This document shows positions 9,301 through 16,876 of a DNA stretch of 20,310 bases, piece after piece. The DNA is taken from assembly GCA_937874345.1 (NCBI GenBank), contig CALNBT010000170.1, positions 1 through 20,310 of the forward strand, read 5' to 3'. The DNA comes from an uncultured Prevotella sp. Its GTDB lineage: Bacteria; Bacteroidota; Bacteroidia; Bacteroidales; Bacteroidaceae. The notes beneath the pieces are model-generated. The model saw only the letters and a list, made by a program, of their open reading frames with translations. It was not told where the DNA came from and did not search any database. Each line of letters opens with the position of its first letter. The first letter of the stretch is position 1. A program made the translations under genes and the position numbers.

Positions 9301-10506
9301 GGTGGACAGGTAAAAGTGAAGGGATGTATAACCTTAAGGCCAGAGAAGGATGCTTTTACCTATCTGTTGATAAAAATAACGGATACAGGTATCGGTATTG
9401 CCAAAGAAGAACAGGCAAATATCTTCCAACGTTTTTATCAGACGAAGCGAGGATACAATGCCAATAGTTCTGGATGGGGCATAGGCCTTTCTTTGGTCAA
9501 ACGATTAGTCAATATCCATAAGGGCCAAATCAATGTTGAAAGTCAACTCAATGTCGGTTCTACTTTCACCGTCTTACTGAATGTTGACAATAAAGCTTTC
9601 GATGCAAAGAACCTCATTACGGATGAAAAGGTTATTGTGCCGCTCAAAGATTATAACTTTACATCCTCCATGAGCGATTTGGATATATCCAATCTCCCTA
9701 GCAATCAGGAGCAAGATGATACACTGTCTATCTTGATCGTAGAGGATAATCAGGACTTATTGTCATTCTTGGCCGAATATTTCTCGAAGAAATATCATGT
9801 CTTCACAGCTGCGAATGGATTGGAAGCCTTGAATATTGCCAAGACCGAACCCCTCCAACTGATTATCAGTGACGTGATGATGCCCGAGATGGATGGCTTT
9901 ACGCTTTGTCAACATATCAAATCTGAGATGGAGACATCACATATCCCTGTCATCCTTTTGACGGCTAAGAACGAACAAGAAGACGTTGTGGCTGGATATA
10001 AGAGCGGTGCAGAGGCATTTGTATCCAAACCATTCGATCCGCAGATTCTGGAATTGCAGGTGAACAACATCTTGCAGTTGGTTGGCATGCGCCAAAAGGA
10101 AATTATCAATACCCGAACCGAAGATGTTGATGCAACCTCATTGGGTGAGATTGATAAAGCATTTATCCAGAAGATCAACAACTTGATAGACACGAATATC
10201 GACAATGCTGATTTCTCCGTGGCAGATGTTACCAAAGAACTTTCAATTAGTAGGAGCTTGTTGCATATTAAGATGAAAAGTCTTGTCAATATGTCTATTG
10301 GTGAGTACATTAGGCACAAAAGAATGACTTTGTCAAAACGACTGTTAGAAGAGGGATATAATGTCTCTGAGACATCCTATCGTACAGGTTTCTCGGATCC
10401 AAATTACTTTTCAAAAACATTCAAAAAGTTCTATGGTATGAATCCAACAGAGTTTATTGACAATCGGACAAACCCGCACAATGCCACATCAAATTCTTCT
10501 GAATAG
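6400..10506 (+). CDS. Hybrid two-component system (HTCS) sensor-regulator
   Basis: A 1368-residue one-protein signalling system, the standard PUL regulator of Bacteroidota. A hydrophobic signal or anchor segment (about 25-40) precedes a periplasmic sensor made of about 14 Reg_prop repeats (pattern GNIWFGTRNGL, DNIWIGSYFGG, GKIWIGTNNNG; about 45-690), enough for two seven-bladed propellers. A Y_Y_Y domain (about 698-783) and a membrane helix (about 787-806) follow. The cytoplasmic part has HisKA with His844 in SHELKTPLSL, a GHKL ATPase with N-box NNLLSNAIKF (955-964), DTGIGI (995-1000) and GWGIGLSL, a receiver with ED1115-1116, phospho-acceptor Asp1158 and Lys1210, and a C-terminal AraC-type helix-turn-helix (about 1251-1355, GFSDPNYFSKTFKKFYG). 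All key residues are present. No ATG lies upstream of codon 62: TTG at 6400 gives a sensible start, and TTG at 6442 would give a neater signal peptide. It shares the upstream gene's frame and follows its stop by 12 nt. It likely activates this locus. Confidence 0.95.
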   Translation: MQNILPAFRVSFIKLNADISTGFRLICLVISLLVGLQIQAVSYHFQHISSRQGLPHQQVEAMIQDGKGNIWFGTRNGLARYDGYTMHSYFHESGKDHSLAHHFIKALFLDHSNRIWICNPKGVSRYRPATDDFVNYDVPGTTVQSILETSKGKIICAGNELCVFDEKTQSFVALPSLGEGFIISIAIDRHDRLFVATNTSIYSYNSSLTKITRLDPKYYRDFITGADGIIPMMFDHLGRLWIGKNGNGVMSIDLKTGNSIVYQPGVLSNGTVRTIKEDRQHRILLGTEKGVTIIHPSGRIEILQQFLGNINTLSDNAIYSILIDKNDNIWIGSYFGGVDLLQNDKYFSWEEPGYGNSQLHGKVVRQMVETSPGNIWIASEDGGLNVFNRSTSSYQQFNRIPNLGTNVHSLYFDQFANDMWIGTFRHGLFRYNLGSGQYTFYEVAPGTSSNSIFDFARQKNGKLWIAMTQGLRWYNAATNTFQKSGNQNLDNTFIYCLATDQNDNLWAGTTSLGLYKIDAKTSKITRWKSSEKKNDLKDDYITCIFPAKDGKIWIGTNNNGLQILNLKTGVFSELEGELQLSRCTICKIQPDANGHIWISTSQGLFCYDSKNRAITHFTTDDGLPTNQFNFSSSLLSSSGMMYFGTVNGLISFMPSKNIFSAPKYTTHLKTLFINGVEMNAGLSDSPLTDELDNMSTIHLSYDQARSFVIDYGVISPGNVNSYVYQVWFEGIDKTWRDVNAEHRFVGYNLEEGKYILHVRANNSNFGWNHCPEKQLVIIVSPPFYRSFWAYVMYLIIFSILVYYLQRAYKQHLEAENKVKMAIMESEKVKEIDSVKFSFFTTVSHELKTPLSLIVSPLKCINKDNLNPDDKNYLELALKNTHKIELLVNELVTFNKVESDNFPFYIQKGNPLEFVTLLTNTFKQAARDKNLSLVVECEDNGEIVWFSPYYLESIVNNLLSNAIKFTPNGGQVKVKGCITLRPEKDAFTYLLIKITDTGIGIAKEEQANIFQRFYQTKRGYNANSSGWGIGLSLVKRLVNIHKGQINVESQLNVGSTFTVLLNVDNKAFDAKNLITDEKVIVPLKDYNFTSSMSDLDISNLPSNQEQDDTLSILIVEDNQDLLSFLAEYFSKKYHVFTAANGLEALNIAKTEPLQLIISDVMMPEMDGFTLCQHIKSEMETSHIPVILLTAKNEQEDVVAGYKSGAEAFVSKPFDPQILELQVNNILQLVGMRQKEIINTRTEDVDATSLGEIDKAFIQKINNLIDTNIDNADFSVADVTKELSISRSLLHIKMKSLVNMSIGEYIRHKRMTLSKRLLEEGYNVSETSYRTGFSDPNYFSKTFKKFYGMNPTEFIDNRTNPHNATSNSSE

Positions 10507-10547
10507 AAGTATGACGTTCTATCGTTGATACAGGATGTCATCGCTCT

Positions 10548-10599
10548 ATAAGTCATGGGGGAGGTCATCTTTTGTGACCTCCCCCATTTCCTGACTTAT
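10548..10599. terminator. Strong two-part hairpin between convergent genes, likely bidirectional terminator
   Basis: An inner perfect 13-bp stem (ATGGGGGAGGTCA at 10555-10567 with TGACCTCCCCCAT at 10575-10587, 7-nt loop) is flanked by an outer arm pair, ATAAGTCA (10548-10555) with TGACTTAT (10592-10599), separated from the inner stem by a short bulge. It lies 42 nt after the HTCS stop and 10 nt after the GH31 stop on the other strand. No long T-run follows on either strand, but the GC-rich stem and its place at the convergent 3' ends make termination the natural reading. Confidence 0.8.
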
Positions 10600-10608
10600 T
10601 AAGCCATT

Positions 10609-13600
10609 TTAAAATTCTGAAACATCCAATGATTTGGATACAAGCATGCCCTTAGGTAGCCAAGTTGGCATTTTTATGCGTCTCAAAGCCTTGAAACGAA
10701 CAACGAAGAGGTCGGCGTTACCATTTAATGAAGGGATATCTCCCACGTTCACAAAGGTAGGATAAAGTACCTTCTCACCATTATTGTGCAGACGGTCATT
10801 AGTCATGTTCCGCATATCTTTCACGGCAATAGGGTCTACCTTGACAAATTGCATATCCCGCTCATTATAAGGAAGTGACAAATTGAGTGCATTTACACCC
10901 TTCAGGTCTTTGCCCGTCACCGTCACAAGGATATCGCTGCCTGCTTCATACAGCGTCTTATCTGTTGAGATCGTTATCTTTCCGGAAGGATGCAGATCAT
11001 CATGAGTAACACCACCGTCTAATTGAACGGCAACTTCAGAGATGTCTGCTGCGTCAATCAATCCATTCCCATTGATGTCTCCCTTACTGATATAACCGTC
11101 GAAGTCGGAATCTCCACGTCGTAACCCTGTGTAGTTCATATACGATGTCAAGTCAGCATCATCAATTTTTCCATCTTGGTTGATGTCTCCAGGAAGGAGT
11201 GACTTGCTACCAGGCACCTTGAATACATAGATTTCACGTCCTGAGAGGTATTTACGAACAGCATCGTTTATAGTCAGGCGAATATAGCGAGCTGTTGGTT
11301 GTCCTGCAAAAACAAATTCTTTTATCGATTCGTTGGCTTCCCAATTGAAATCAACAGGAGTGCTCCACGTCTTGCCATCCGTACTGACAGAGACGCTTCC
11401 CTTCAGGAAAGTGCCTGTAATACTGCCCTCGCGTGGCAAGTACTGCAATTTGTCAAGCTGGGTGGTGCAATGTAGATCTATAACCATTTCGAAAGGCTTG
11501 CCAAGCTTGTCCATTTCTGCAAACCAGATGTCGCCTTTGTCAGAGAAGTCAAAAAGACGTGAAGTTTCATGGTCTTCAGCACTTTCGGTATTCGGTTTCG
11601 CTGTGATACCGTGAATTGCCCATTCCAGGGGATTCGGTTTCGTGGTTGCTTTCAAGTCAACCCACGAAGATACACCGCTCAAGTTCATGGCTCTCACCTT
11701 GAAGTTGTATTCCGTTTGAGGCATTAGGTCTGTAAACTGAAGGCAAGTGTCGCGCACTGTCGAATAATTCATTCCGTTATACTCCAGTTCGTAATAGTCG
11801 GCATTGGGCACCGGTTTCCAGCTTGGGGTCAGTGTATAGGGTGTAGTATGTTCTGCTGATACCTGAACACCTGATGGCGTCTGCAGCACACCTGTTTTCA
11901 CCTTCTGCTTGTCAGTGAGGTCAAACCTACATCCATCCACACGAACTGCAACGCCGTTCTGAGTAATATCTATCGATTGGATACGGATAAGCACCTGTGG
12001 ATTTTTTGTGACACTCATTCTGGCGGCAACGCTATTGTGTGTCGAGAAACGGTTTATCTCGGGCGACTCATCATAGTACCATACATTGTCCGATTGTTCG
12101 AAATCCTTCATTGACTTTACTTCCCGTAGTAAACTGTTCTTGTGTGAGCTACCATACGTGGCTTGTACCTTCTTCGGACGCTCTGTCACATTTACCACCA
12201 GACGGGTGGCTTTTACTGTTACCATGCCCTCGAAAGAACCCTTTGAAGGATGAATCGTTACGTCTAAGCGTCCTTTTTCATTCAGTGATTCTTCAATCAG
12301 TGTGGTAGACGAAGCTCCGTTGAGATAGGCTTCTGTACTTCCATCATCATCGTACTCGTTGAATGCATTCTTTCCGAACGGATAGATTTCATAACTTCGT
12401 GTGTTACGGTCTATCTGTGAAGGGTTATTGTTGGCATTGGCAATCGGGATGATGGCTCCTGGCTTGACAAAGAGCGGTAGCTTCCAGATAGGAGCATCGA
12501 CATTGTTAATCAGTCTGCCACCATCATATACTGTTCCTGTGAAATAGTCTATCCAGCTTCCTTCGGGCAGATAGATTCCATTACGGATGTCGTTGCCATC
12601 GGCATCGATACGGGTAGGCTGGAAAATGGGTGCGACCAGAAAACTTGGACCGTACATATACTGATATTGCGTGGCATTGCCATGCGTATAATCTGACGGA
12701 TAGTCCAAAAACATTGCACGCATCAGTGGCTTGCCATCAATAGCATCATGCGCCACAGAGTAAGTATATGGCAAGAGTATTGATTTCAACTTTAGATAGT
12801 TGCGGTTGATAGATGCAGCCGGTTCTCCCAATGCTTGTGGGTACTTTGGATTGTATCCCCATCCGTCCATATTGAGCTGCATGGGTGTAAAGGCCTTCCA
12901 TTGAAAGTCGCGGATGTTGATGATCTCATCTTTTCCGCCGAAGATACCGTCCATATCCGATGTGATATTTCCCAAACCTGACAGCCCTGAGCCGATATAA
13001 GTAGGGATGTGGAATCGGATATATTCCCATTTTCCCCCTGTTTGGTCACCGCTCCATACGCCTGCATAGCGTTGTGTGCCGGCCCAACCGTCCAAAGTGA
13101 TGATGAAAGGGCGTGCATTATTGCCGTAGTAAGGCATAATCTTGGACACGTCGGCAATGCCGTTCAATCCGAAAGAGTAGCCATCGCCTACCCATGCTAC
13201 GTCTGTCTTGAGCACGCGTACTCCTGCATCGCGCACCTCCTTGACGATGTCGCGCTGCAAAAGTGCACTGATATTGTCGACTGGATGTAAGTTAGATTGT
13301 GTCCAAAGTCCTATTTCGACGCCATTTTGTCGGGCATATTCGCCAAAGCTCTTTAAGTTGGCAATGTTTCCATCGAGGGTTTCTGCCTGTCCATAGCCAG
13401 CACCATATCCATCGTTTGGCAGCACCCAGCCCAGCGGCATGTCTGCCGTTTTATATCGATCAATGACTGCACGGGCAGAGAACTGATAGTTGTTTTTCTC
13501 TCCATTGAGGCTTTCCTTGATGCCACCGTTGTCTTTCTGACTCTCGGTGTAACGTTTGCCATCCTCGAATAGAATGCCTTTTCCAGCCTCTGTTGTCTCT

Positions 13601-14436
13601 TTCCAGAAGTCGCGGTTATAGGCATTGAGATGACCTTCGTAGAAAGCAAACTTCGGCAGCAGTACAGGATTACCCGTGAGTTGATAGTAGTCATTGAGTA
13701 GTGCAACAGGTGTGTTGTCTACCATGACAAACATATCCAGGTAATTGGTGTCATGTGTCAGTCCCACGATGCCTTTATGGGTTGCCCCAAAGTCGTATAG
13801 CCCTGGTGCAAACGTGTGAACCATCACTGCATAGCCGTCTGTTGACCAATAAAATGGGGCAGGAGAGGCTACTCCACCATCCGTCCAGCTGTTGGTGTTG
13901 ACAATCTCAATCTTCTTGCCTTTATGTGAGAAGCGACCGTTCTGTACACCACCCCCATAGAAATATTCATCAGGTTGCTCCTTGAACGACACCGTATATT
14001 TAGTGCGCTTGAAGTTTACGGGTTCGTTCTGAGCCAAAACGGTCTTACCCGTACGAAGGTCTGTTACGTTGATGAGTGAACTGCGACGGTCGATATCCAG
14101 ACGGATCGCCGAGGTAGAAACGCTGAATTGTTGTTCGGTATTACCGATGGTCAGTTTTCCTACTGCTTTGCGAGGATTGTTAACGAGTATCTTTGCGGGT
14201 GGAGTGGCCTGTGGGTCACGGATAATTCCGCCTTCGTTGTCCTGGAACATTCTGAAGATTTGTTCGCCATAGAAGTCTACAGTCATATGGTTTCCGTCAC
14301 GATAGAGAATTTCTACCGTTGTCGGATTTAGCTGTCTGACGTCCTTCACTGCGTCACCATCAGATAATGCAACTGCTGGTATGTGTAAAGCACCTACCAG
14401 CAGAATAAAAGTTGATATAAAAAGTCGTTTCATCAT
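10609..14436 (-). CDS. Secreted multimodular GH31 alpha-glycosidase with FN3, CBM32-like, dockerin and cohesin-like domains
   Basis: A 1275-residue secreted enzyme with a signal peptide at about 1-23. An N-terminal sandwich (about 30-255) leads into a GH31 barrel. The nucleophile is Asp412 in LKTDVAWVGDG and the likely acid/base is Asp464 in WSGDQTGGKWEYIRFHIP, followed by GLSGLGNITSDMDGIFGG. These mark a retaining alpha-glycosidase. After the GH31 C-terminal sandwiches (to about 850) come an FN3 domain (about 855-934), a discoidin/CBM32-like domain (about 936-1076), a dockerin-like segment with three calcium loops (DINQDGKIDDAD 1084-1095, DSDFDGYISKGD 1109-1120, DINGNGLIDAAD 1120-1131) and a cohesin-like sandwich (about 1150-1266). 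The substrate is open: the DVAWVG/SGDQTGG version differs from classic alpha-glucosidases, and alpha-GalNAc, alpha-Gal or alpha-Xyl linkages are possible. Its ATG overlaps the GH35 stop (ATGA), so translation is probably coupled. The second codon is also ATG. Confidence 0.9.
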   Translation of the reverse strand: MMKRLFISTFILLVGALHIPAVALSDGDAVKDVRQLNPTTVEILYRDGNHMTVDFYGEQIFRMFQDNEGGIIRDPQATPPAKILVNNPRKAVGKLTIGNTEQQFSVSTSAIRLDIDRRSSLINVTDLRTGKTVLAQNEPVNFKRTKYTVSFKEQPDEYFYGGGVQNGRFSHKGKKIEIVNTNSWTDGGVASPAPFYWSTDGYAVMVHTFAPGLYDFGATHKGIVGLTHDTNYLDMFVMVDNTPVALLNDYYQLTGNPVLLPKFAFYEGHLNAYNRDFWKETTEAGKGILFEDGKRYTESQKDNGGIKESLNGEKNNYQFSARAVIDRYKTADMPLGWVLPNDGYGAGYGQAETLDGNIANLKSFGEYARQNGVEIGLWTQSNLHPVDNISALLQRDIVKEVRDAGVRVLKTDVAWVGDGYSFGLNGIADVSKIMPYYGNNARPFIITLDGWAGTQRYAGVWSGDQTGGKWEYIRFHIPTYIGSGLSGLGNITSDMDGIFGGKDEIINIRDFQWKAFTPMQLNMDGWGYNPKYPQALGEPAASINRNYLKLKSILLPYTYSVAHDAIDGKPLMRAMFLDYPSDYTHGNATQYQYMYGPSFLVAPIFQPTRIDADGNDIRNGIYLPEGSWIDYFTGTVYDGGRLINNVDAPIWKLPLFVKPGAIIPIANANNNPSQIDRNTRSYEIYPFGKNAFNEYDDDGSTEAYLNGASSTTLIEESLNEKGRLDVTIHPSKGSFEGMVTVKATRLVVNVTERPKKVQATYGSSHKNSLLREVKSMKDFEQSDNVWYYDESPEINRFSTHNSVAARMSVTKNPQVLIRIQSIDITQNGVAVRVDGCRFDLTDKQKVKTGVLQTPSGVQVSAEHTTPYTLTPSWKPVPNADYYELEYNGMNYSTVRDTCLQFTDLMPQTEYNFKVRAMNLSGVSSWVDLKATTKPNPLEWAIHGITAKPNTESAEDHETSRLFDFSDKGDIWFAEMDKLGKPFEMVIDLHCTTQLDKLQYLPREGSITGTFLKGSVSVSTDGKTWSTPVDFNWEANESIKEFVFAGQPTARYIRLTINDAVRKYLSGREIYVFKVPGSKSLLPGDINQDGKIDDADLTSYMNYTGLRRGDSDFDGYISKGDINGNGLIDAADISEVAVQLDGGVTHDDLHPSGKITISTDKTLYEAGSDILVTVTGKDLKGVNALNLSLPYNERDMQFVKVDPIAVKDMRNMTNDRLHNNGEKVLYPTFVNVGDIPSLNGNADLFVVRFKALRRIKMPTWLPKGMLVSKSLDVSEF

Positions 14437-16298
14437 TTAACTAATTTATCAAGCACTGGCGTTGTGACTCCTGCTAATTCCGTTTTCTTGTCATCGTTCA
14501 GCTGTTCGAACACAACTACTTCGTTTTTGCCTTTTTTCAGGAAACATCCCGGCAGATAGAGTGTTTGCTGTGGCCCAACCTTCCAGTATCGGCCCAAGTT
14601 TATGCCATTGACGAAGACAATTCCCTTGCCCCATTTCTCCATATCCAGGAAAGTATCACCAACTTTGTCTAAAGTAAACGAGCCATGATACAATACAGGC
14701 ATGCCTGCCTTGTACCCTTCTGAAAGCTTAGTCATATCGGGCATTTTATCCATCGGCAGCTTGTACATTTCCCAATTGCCGGTAATCTCGTTACCTTCAA
14801 TCGTCACTGGCTGAGTGATACCTTTCAGACTCTGGACAATCCGGGCGCCATAGTTGATACGACCCATATTTTCGACCAGGATGTCAAGTATGCCATTGAA
14901 AGGAACATTGATTTCAATGCTGTCCTTATCGAAAACTTTATTGAGCTCACCTACTTTCTCCCCATTCACGTATACCACAGCATAGTCGGCCAACCCCTTC
15001 ACTTTCATCATGCCACCGATAGGCTGATTGAAATGTCTACGATATAATACGTAGCCATGACCCTGGTCCAGGTCTTCAAAAGTCAAAGGCGTATCGTTCT
15101 CTACAGCCTTCACACTTTCGACCATCGTAAAGAGATCTGCAGTTTTGTCGAACTTAATCTGTGGGACGGCAATCACAGGGATGCGGGCTGGAACCGCCGG
15201 AACCTTATATTTTACCGTCTTCATCATCAAGTCGCGGATGGCAAGATACTTATCTGTTGCCCATCCAGCCTCGCTGATGGGTGCATCATAGTCGTAGCTG
15301 GTTAAATCGGGTTGGATATTGGTTGCATTGCCATAGTTGGCTCCAGAGGTGAAACCAAAGTTTGTACCTCCATACACCATGTAATAATTAAAATTGATAC
15401 CGTTGTCCAAATACTTCTTTGTCTGTTTGACAACGCTCTCGGTGGTCACTTTCGGAAACGGTTCTGCCCAATGGCTCAACCAGCCGGGGTAGAACTCAGC
15501 TACCATGTAAGGACCTACGCCACCATGATATTCGTTGACCACCTTCTTCAGGTTCTCAACGTTATCTTCTCCATTCGCTGTGGGGAGAGCACCTTCAATG
15601 GTTCCGCCCTTGAACAACCAGCTGCCGTCTGACGTGAACATCGGAATGTCAAAACCGGCATCCAAGAGTTGTTGACGTATTTGAGCAGAGTACTTCTTGT
15701 GTACCTCTAATGGGATATCTTTGCGTTGTGCAACGTAGGATCCAAATTCATTCTCGGCCTGAACCATCACAACGGGACCACCCTTTGTTACTTGGAGGTC
15801 GCGAACCTGTGAGGCCAACTGGTTGATGTACACACGACAAGAGTCTAAGAATGGCTTATTGTCGGTACGGATCACCAATCCTTTTGCCTTGGCCAGCCAC
15901 CAGGGATATCCACCAAATTCCCATTCGGCACAACAGTAGGGCCCTGGGCGAAGGATAACCATCAGTCCTTCTTGCCCGGCAGTCTTGATAAACTCGCGTA
16001 AATTGTGGTTGCCTGATGTCCAGTCCCACTTACCCGGACTGGTCTCATGATGATTCCAGAACACATAAGTGGTAACGGTGTTCAATCCCATTGCCTTCAT
16101 CATCTGCAGACGATGTCTCCAATAAGGGGCCGGAATGCGGGCATAATGCATCTCGCCCGAATGAATCTGAGTAGGTTTCCCATCGTAAAGGAAATTACCA
16201 TTTGCGATCGTAAAGGTGTGTGTGGTCTGTTTCGCGATCATGACATGACTTACTGCAAACAGAAGTCCTGCCAGAAACAGAAGTTTAACTTTTCTCAT
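14433..16298 (-). CDS. Secreted GH35 beta-galactosidase
   Basis: A 621-residue secreted GH35 enzyme, expected to release terminal beta-linked galactose by a retaining mechanism, probably in the periplasm. The signal peptide covers about 1-22. The catalytic barrel (about 27-355) shows HSGEMHYARIP, TYVFWNHHE, RPGPYCCAEWEFGGYPWWL, the acid/base motif VQAENEFGSY (Glu184), the nucleophile motif MVAEFYPGWLSHW (Glu268) and YYMVYGGTNFGF. The C-terminal half has the usual galactose-binding-like sandwiches, with YAVVYVNGEKVGEL and GIVFVNGINLGRYWKVGPQQ. Length fits the shorter bacterial GH35 type. The stop TGA overlaps the GH31 start by 4 bp, so the two enzymes are made together. No clear Shine-Dalgarno or consensus Bacteroidota promoter was found in the AT-rich region upstream. 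Family call is near certain; linkage preference is not readable. Confidence 0.96.
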   Translation of the reverse strand: MRKVKLLFLAGLLFAVSHVMIAKQTTHTFTIANGNFLYDGKPTQIHSGEMHYARIPAPYWRHRLQMMKAMGLNTVTTYVFWNHHETSPGKWDWTSGNHNLREFIKTAGQEGLMVILRPGPYCCAEWEFGGYPWWLAKAKGLVIRTDNKPFLDSCRVYINQLASQVRDLQVTKGGPVVMVQAENEFGSYVAQRKDIPLEVHKKYSAQIRQQLLDAGFDIPMFTSDGSWLFKGGTIEGALPTANGEDNVENLKKVVNEYHGGVGPYMVAEFYPGWLSHWAEPFPKVTTESVVKQTKKYLDNGINFNYYMVYGGTNFGFTSGANYGNATNIQPDLTSYDYDAPISEAGWATDKYLAIRDLMMKTVKYKVPAVPARIPVIAVPQIKFDKTADLFTMVESVKAVENDTPLTFEDLDQGHGYVLYRRHFNQPIGGMMKVKGLADYAVVYVNGEKVGELNKVFDKDSIEINVPFNGILDILVENMGRINYGARIVQSLKGITQPVTIEGNEITGNWEMYKLPMDKMPDMTKLSEGYKAGMPVLYHGSFTLDKVGDTFLDMEKWGKGIVFVNGINLGRYWKVGPQQTLYLPGCFLKKGKNEVVVFEQLNDDKKTELAGVTTPVLDKLVK

Positions 16299-16876
16299 TA
16301 TGATTAATATGTATAGTTTAGATAGATAAAATAAAATGCTTGTTTGTCACTAACAGTTATTATCTTCTGCCAAAATGAAGTATGAATCTGTAGACAAAGT
16401 TCAAAAAATAAACTGAATATTGCAAATTATTTTACCAATTTAGGTGTTTTTAATAAAATATTTAACAACAACACAAATTATTCTTCTAAAAATCCTGCTA
16501 ATCAGGGACGCACAAAGTACACTTCCTTATTTGAAGTGCCACTTCTTTTCTTTGGAGTTTATTGGACGGATATCAGCAAATATTTTATGATGTCGCAACA
16601 TAGAGGATGTAAATCTGAGAAACGACATAGCATGGTAATAGAAGTGATGCGTTTGACAATTATTTGATGGAGGTTTGGAAGATTTGCGTCTCTTGAGCAG
16701 ATTCAATGGTATTACACTGCAAAATGGTGCAGATTGATTTACAAACTCCATGATATTGAACATCAATATCATGGAGTTTGTAAAGCTTTGCCATTGAAAC
16801 GGTTATATCTGGAAACCTAGGTCATTCTTCTTATTCGAAATGAAGAAAGCCGATGAGAATTTATTCTTATTTATAT
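16299..16876. other. Intergenic region between GH35 and the larger GH172 gene
   Basis: This 578-bp gap holds no gene I can support. The part next to GH35 (16300-16490) is very AT-rich and should contain the GH35-GH31 promoter on the minus strand; I found TTTG-like elements but no pair at the spacing of the Bacteroidota TTTG/TAnnTTTG consensus. The middle (16500-16730) contains an 81-codon minus-strand open frame with no recognisable family, whose start falls inside the palindrome at 16738-16784. The stretch next to GH172 (16785-16876) shows only a weak 5-bp hairpin. It might be the relic of a lost insertion, but no transposase motif is visible. Confidence 0.6.
16738..16784. repeat. 47-bp palindrome: 22-bp perfect stem with a 3-nt loop
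   Basis: Bases 16738-16759 are the exact reverse complement of 16763-16784, leaving only ACA as loop. The core reads ACTCCATGATATTG on the left and CAATATCATGGAGT on the right. It lies about 93 nt past the stop of the larger GH172 gene. Neither strand has a T-run after the stem, so it is not a standard intrinsic terminator. An upstream small hairpin, CTGC (16717-16720) with GCAG (16729-16732), adjoins it. Its role is unknown. Confidence 0.8.

Noticed and set aside
9909..10319. 136-codon minus-strand open frame
   Set aside because: Shadow of the HTCS receiver and AraC coding region, which is clearly genuine.
12792..13157. 121-codon minus-strand open frame in another frame of the GH31 gene
   Set aside because: Overlaps the conserved GH31 catalytic core in a different frame; no evidence of overlapping coding.
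16527..16772. 81-codon minus-strand open frame between GH35 and GH172
   Set aside because: No recognisable motif, start inside a palindrome, no ribosome-binding site and a composition unlike its neighbours; more likely chance.
16299..16876. Insertion-sequence remnant
   Set aside because: A palindrome is present, but no transposase motif, terminal inverted repeats or target duplication could be identified.
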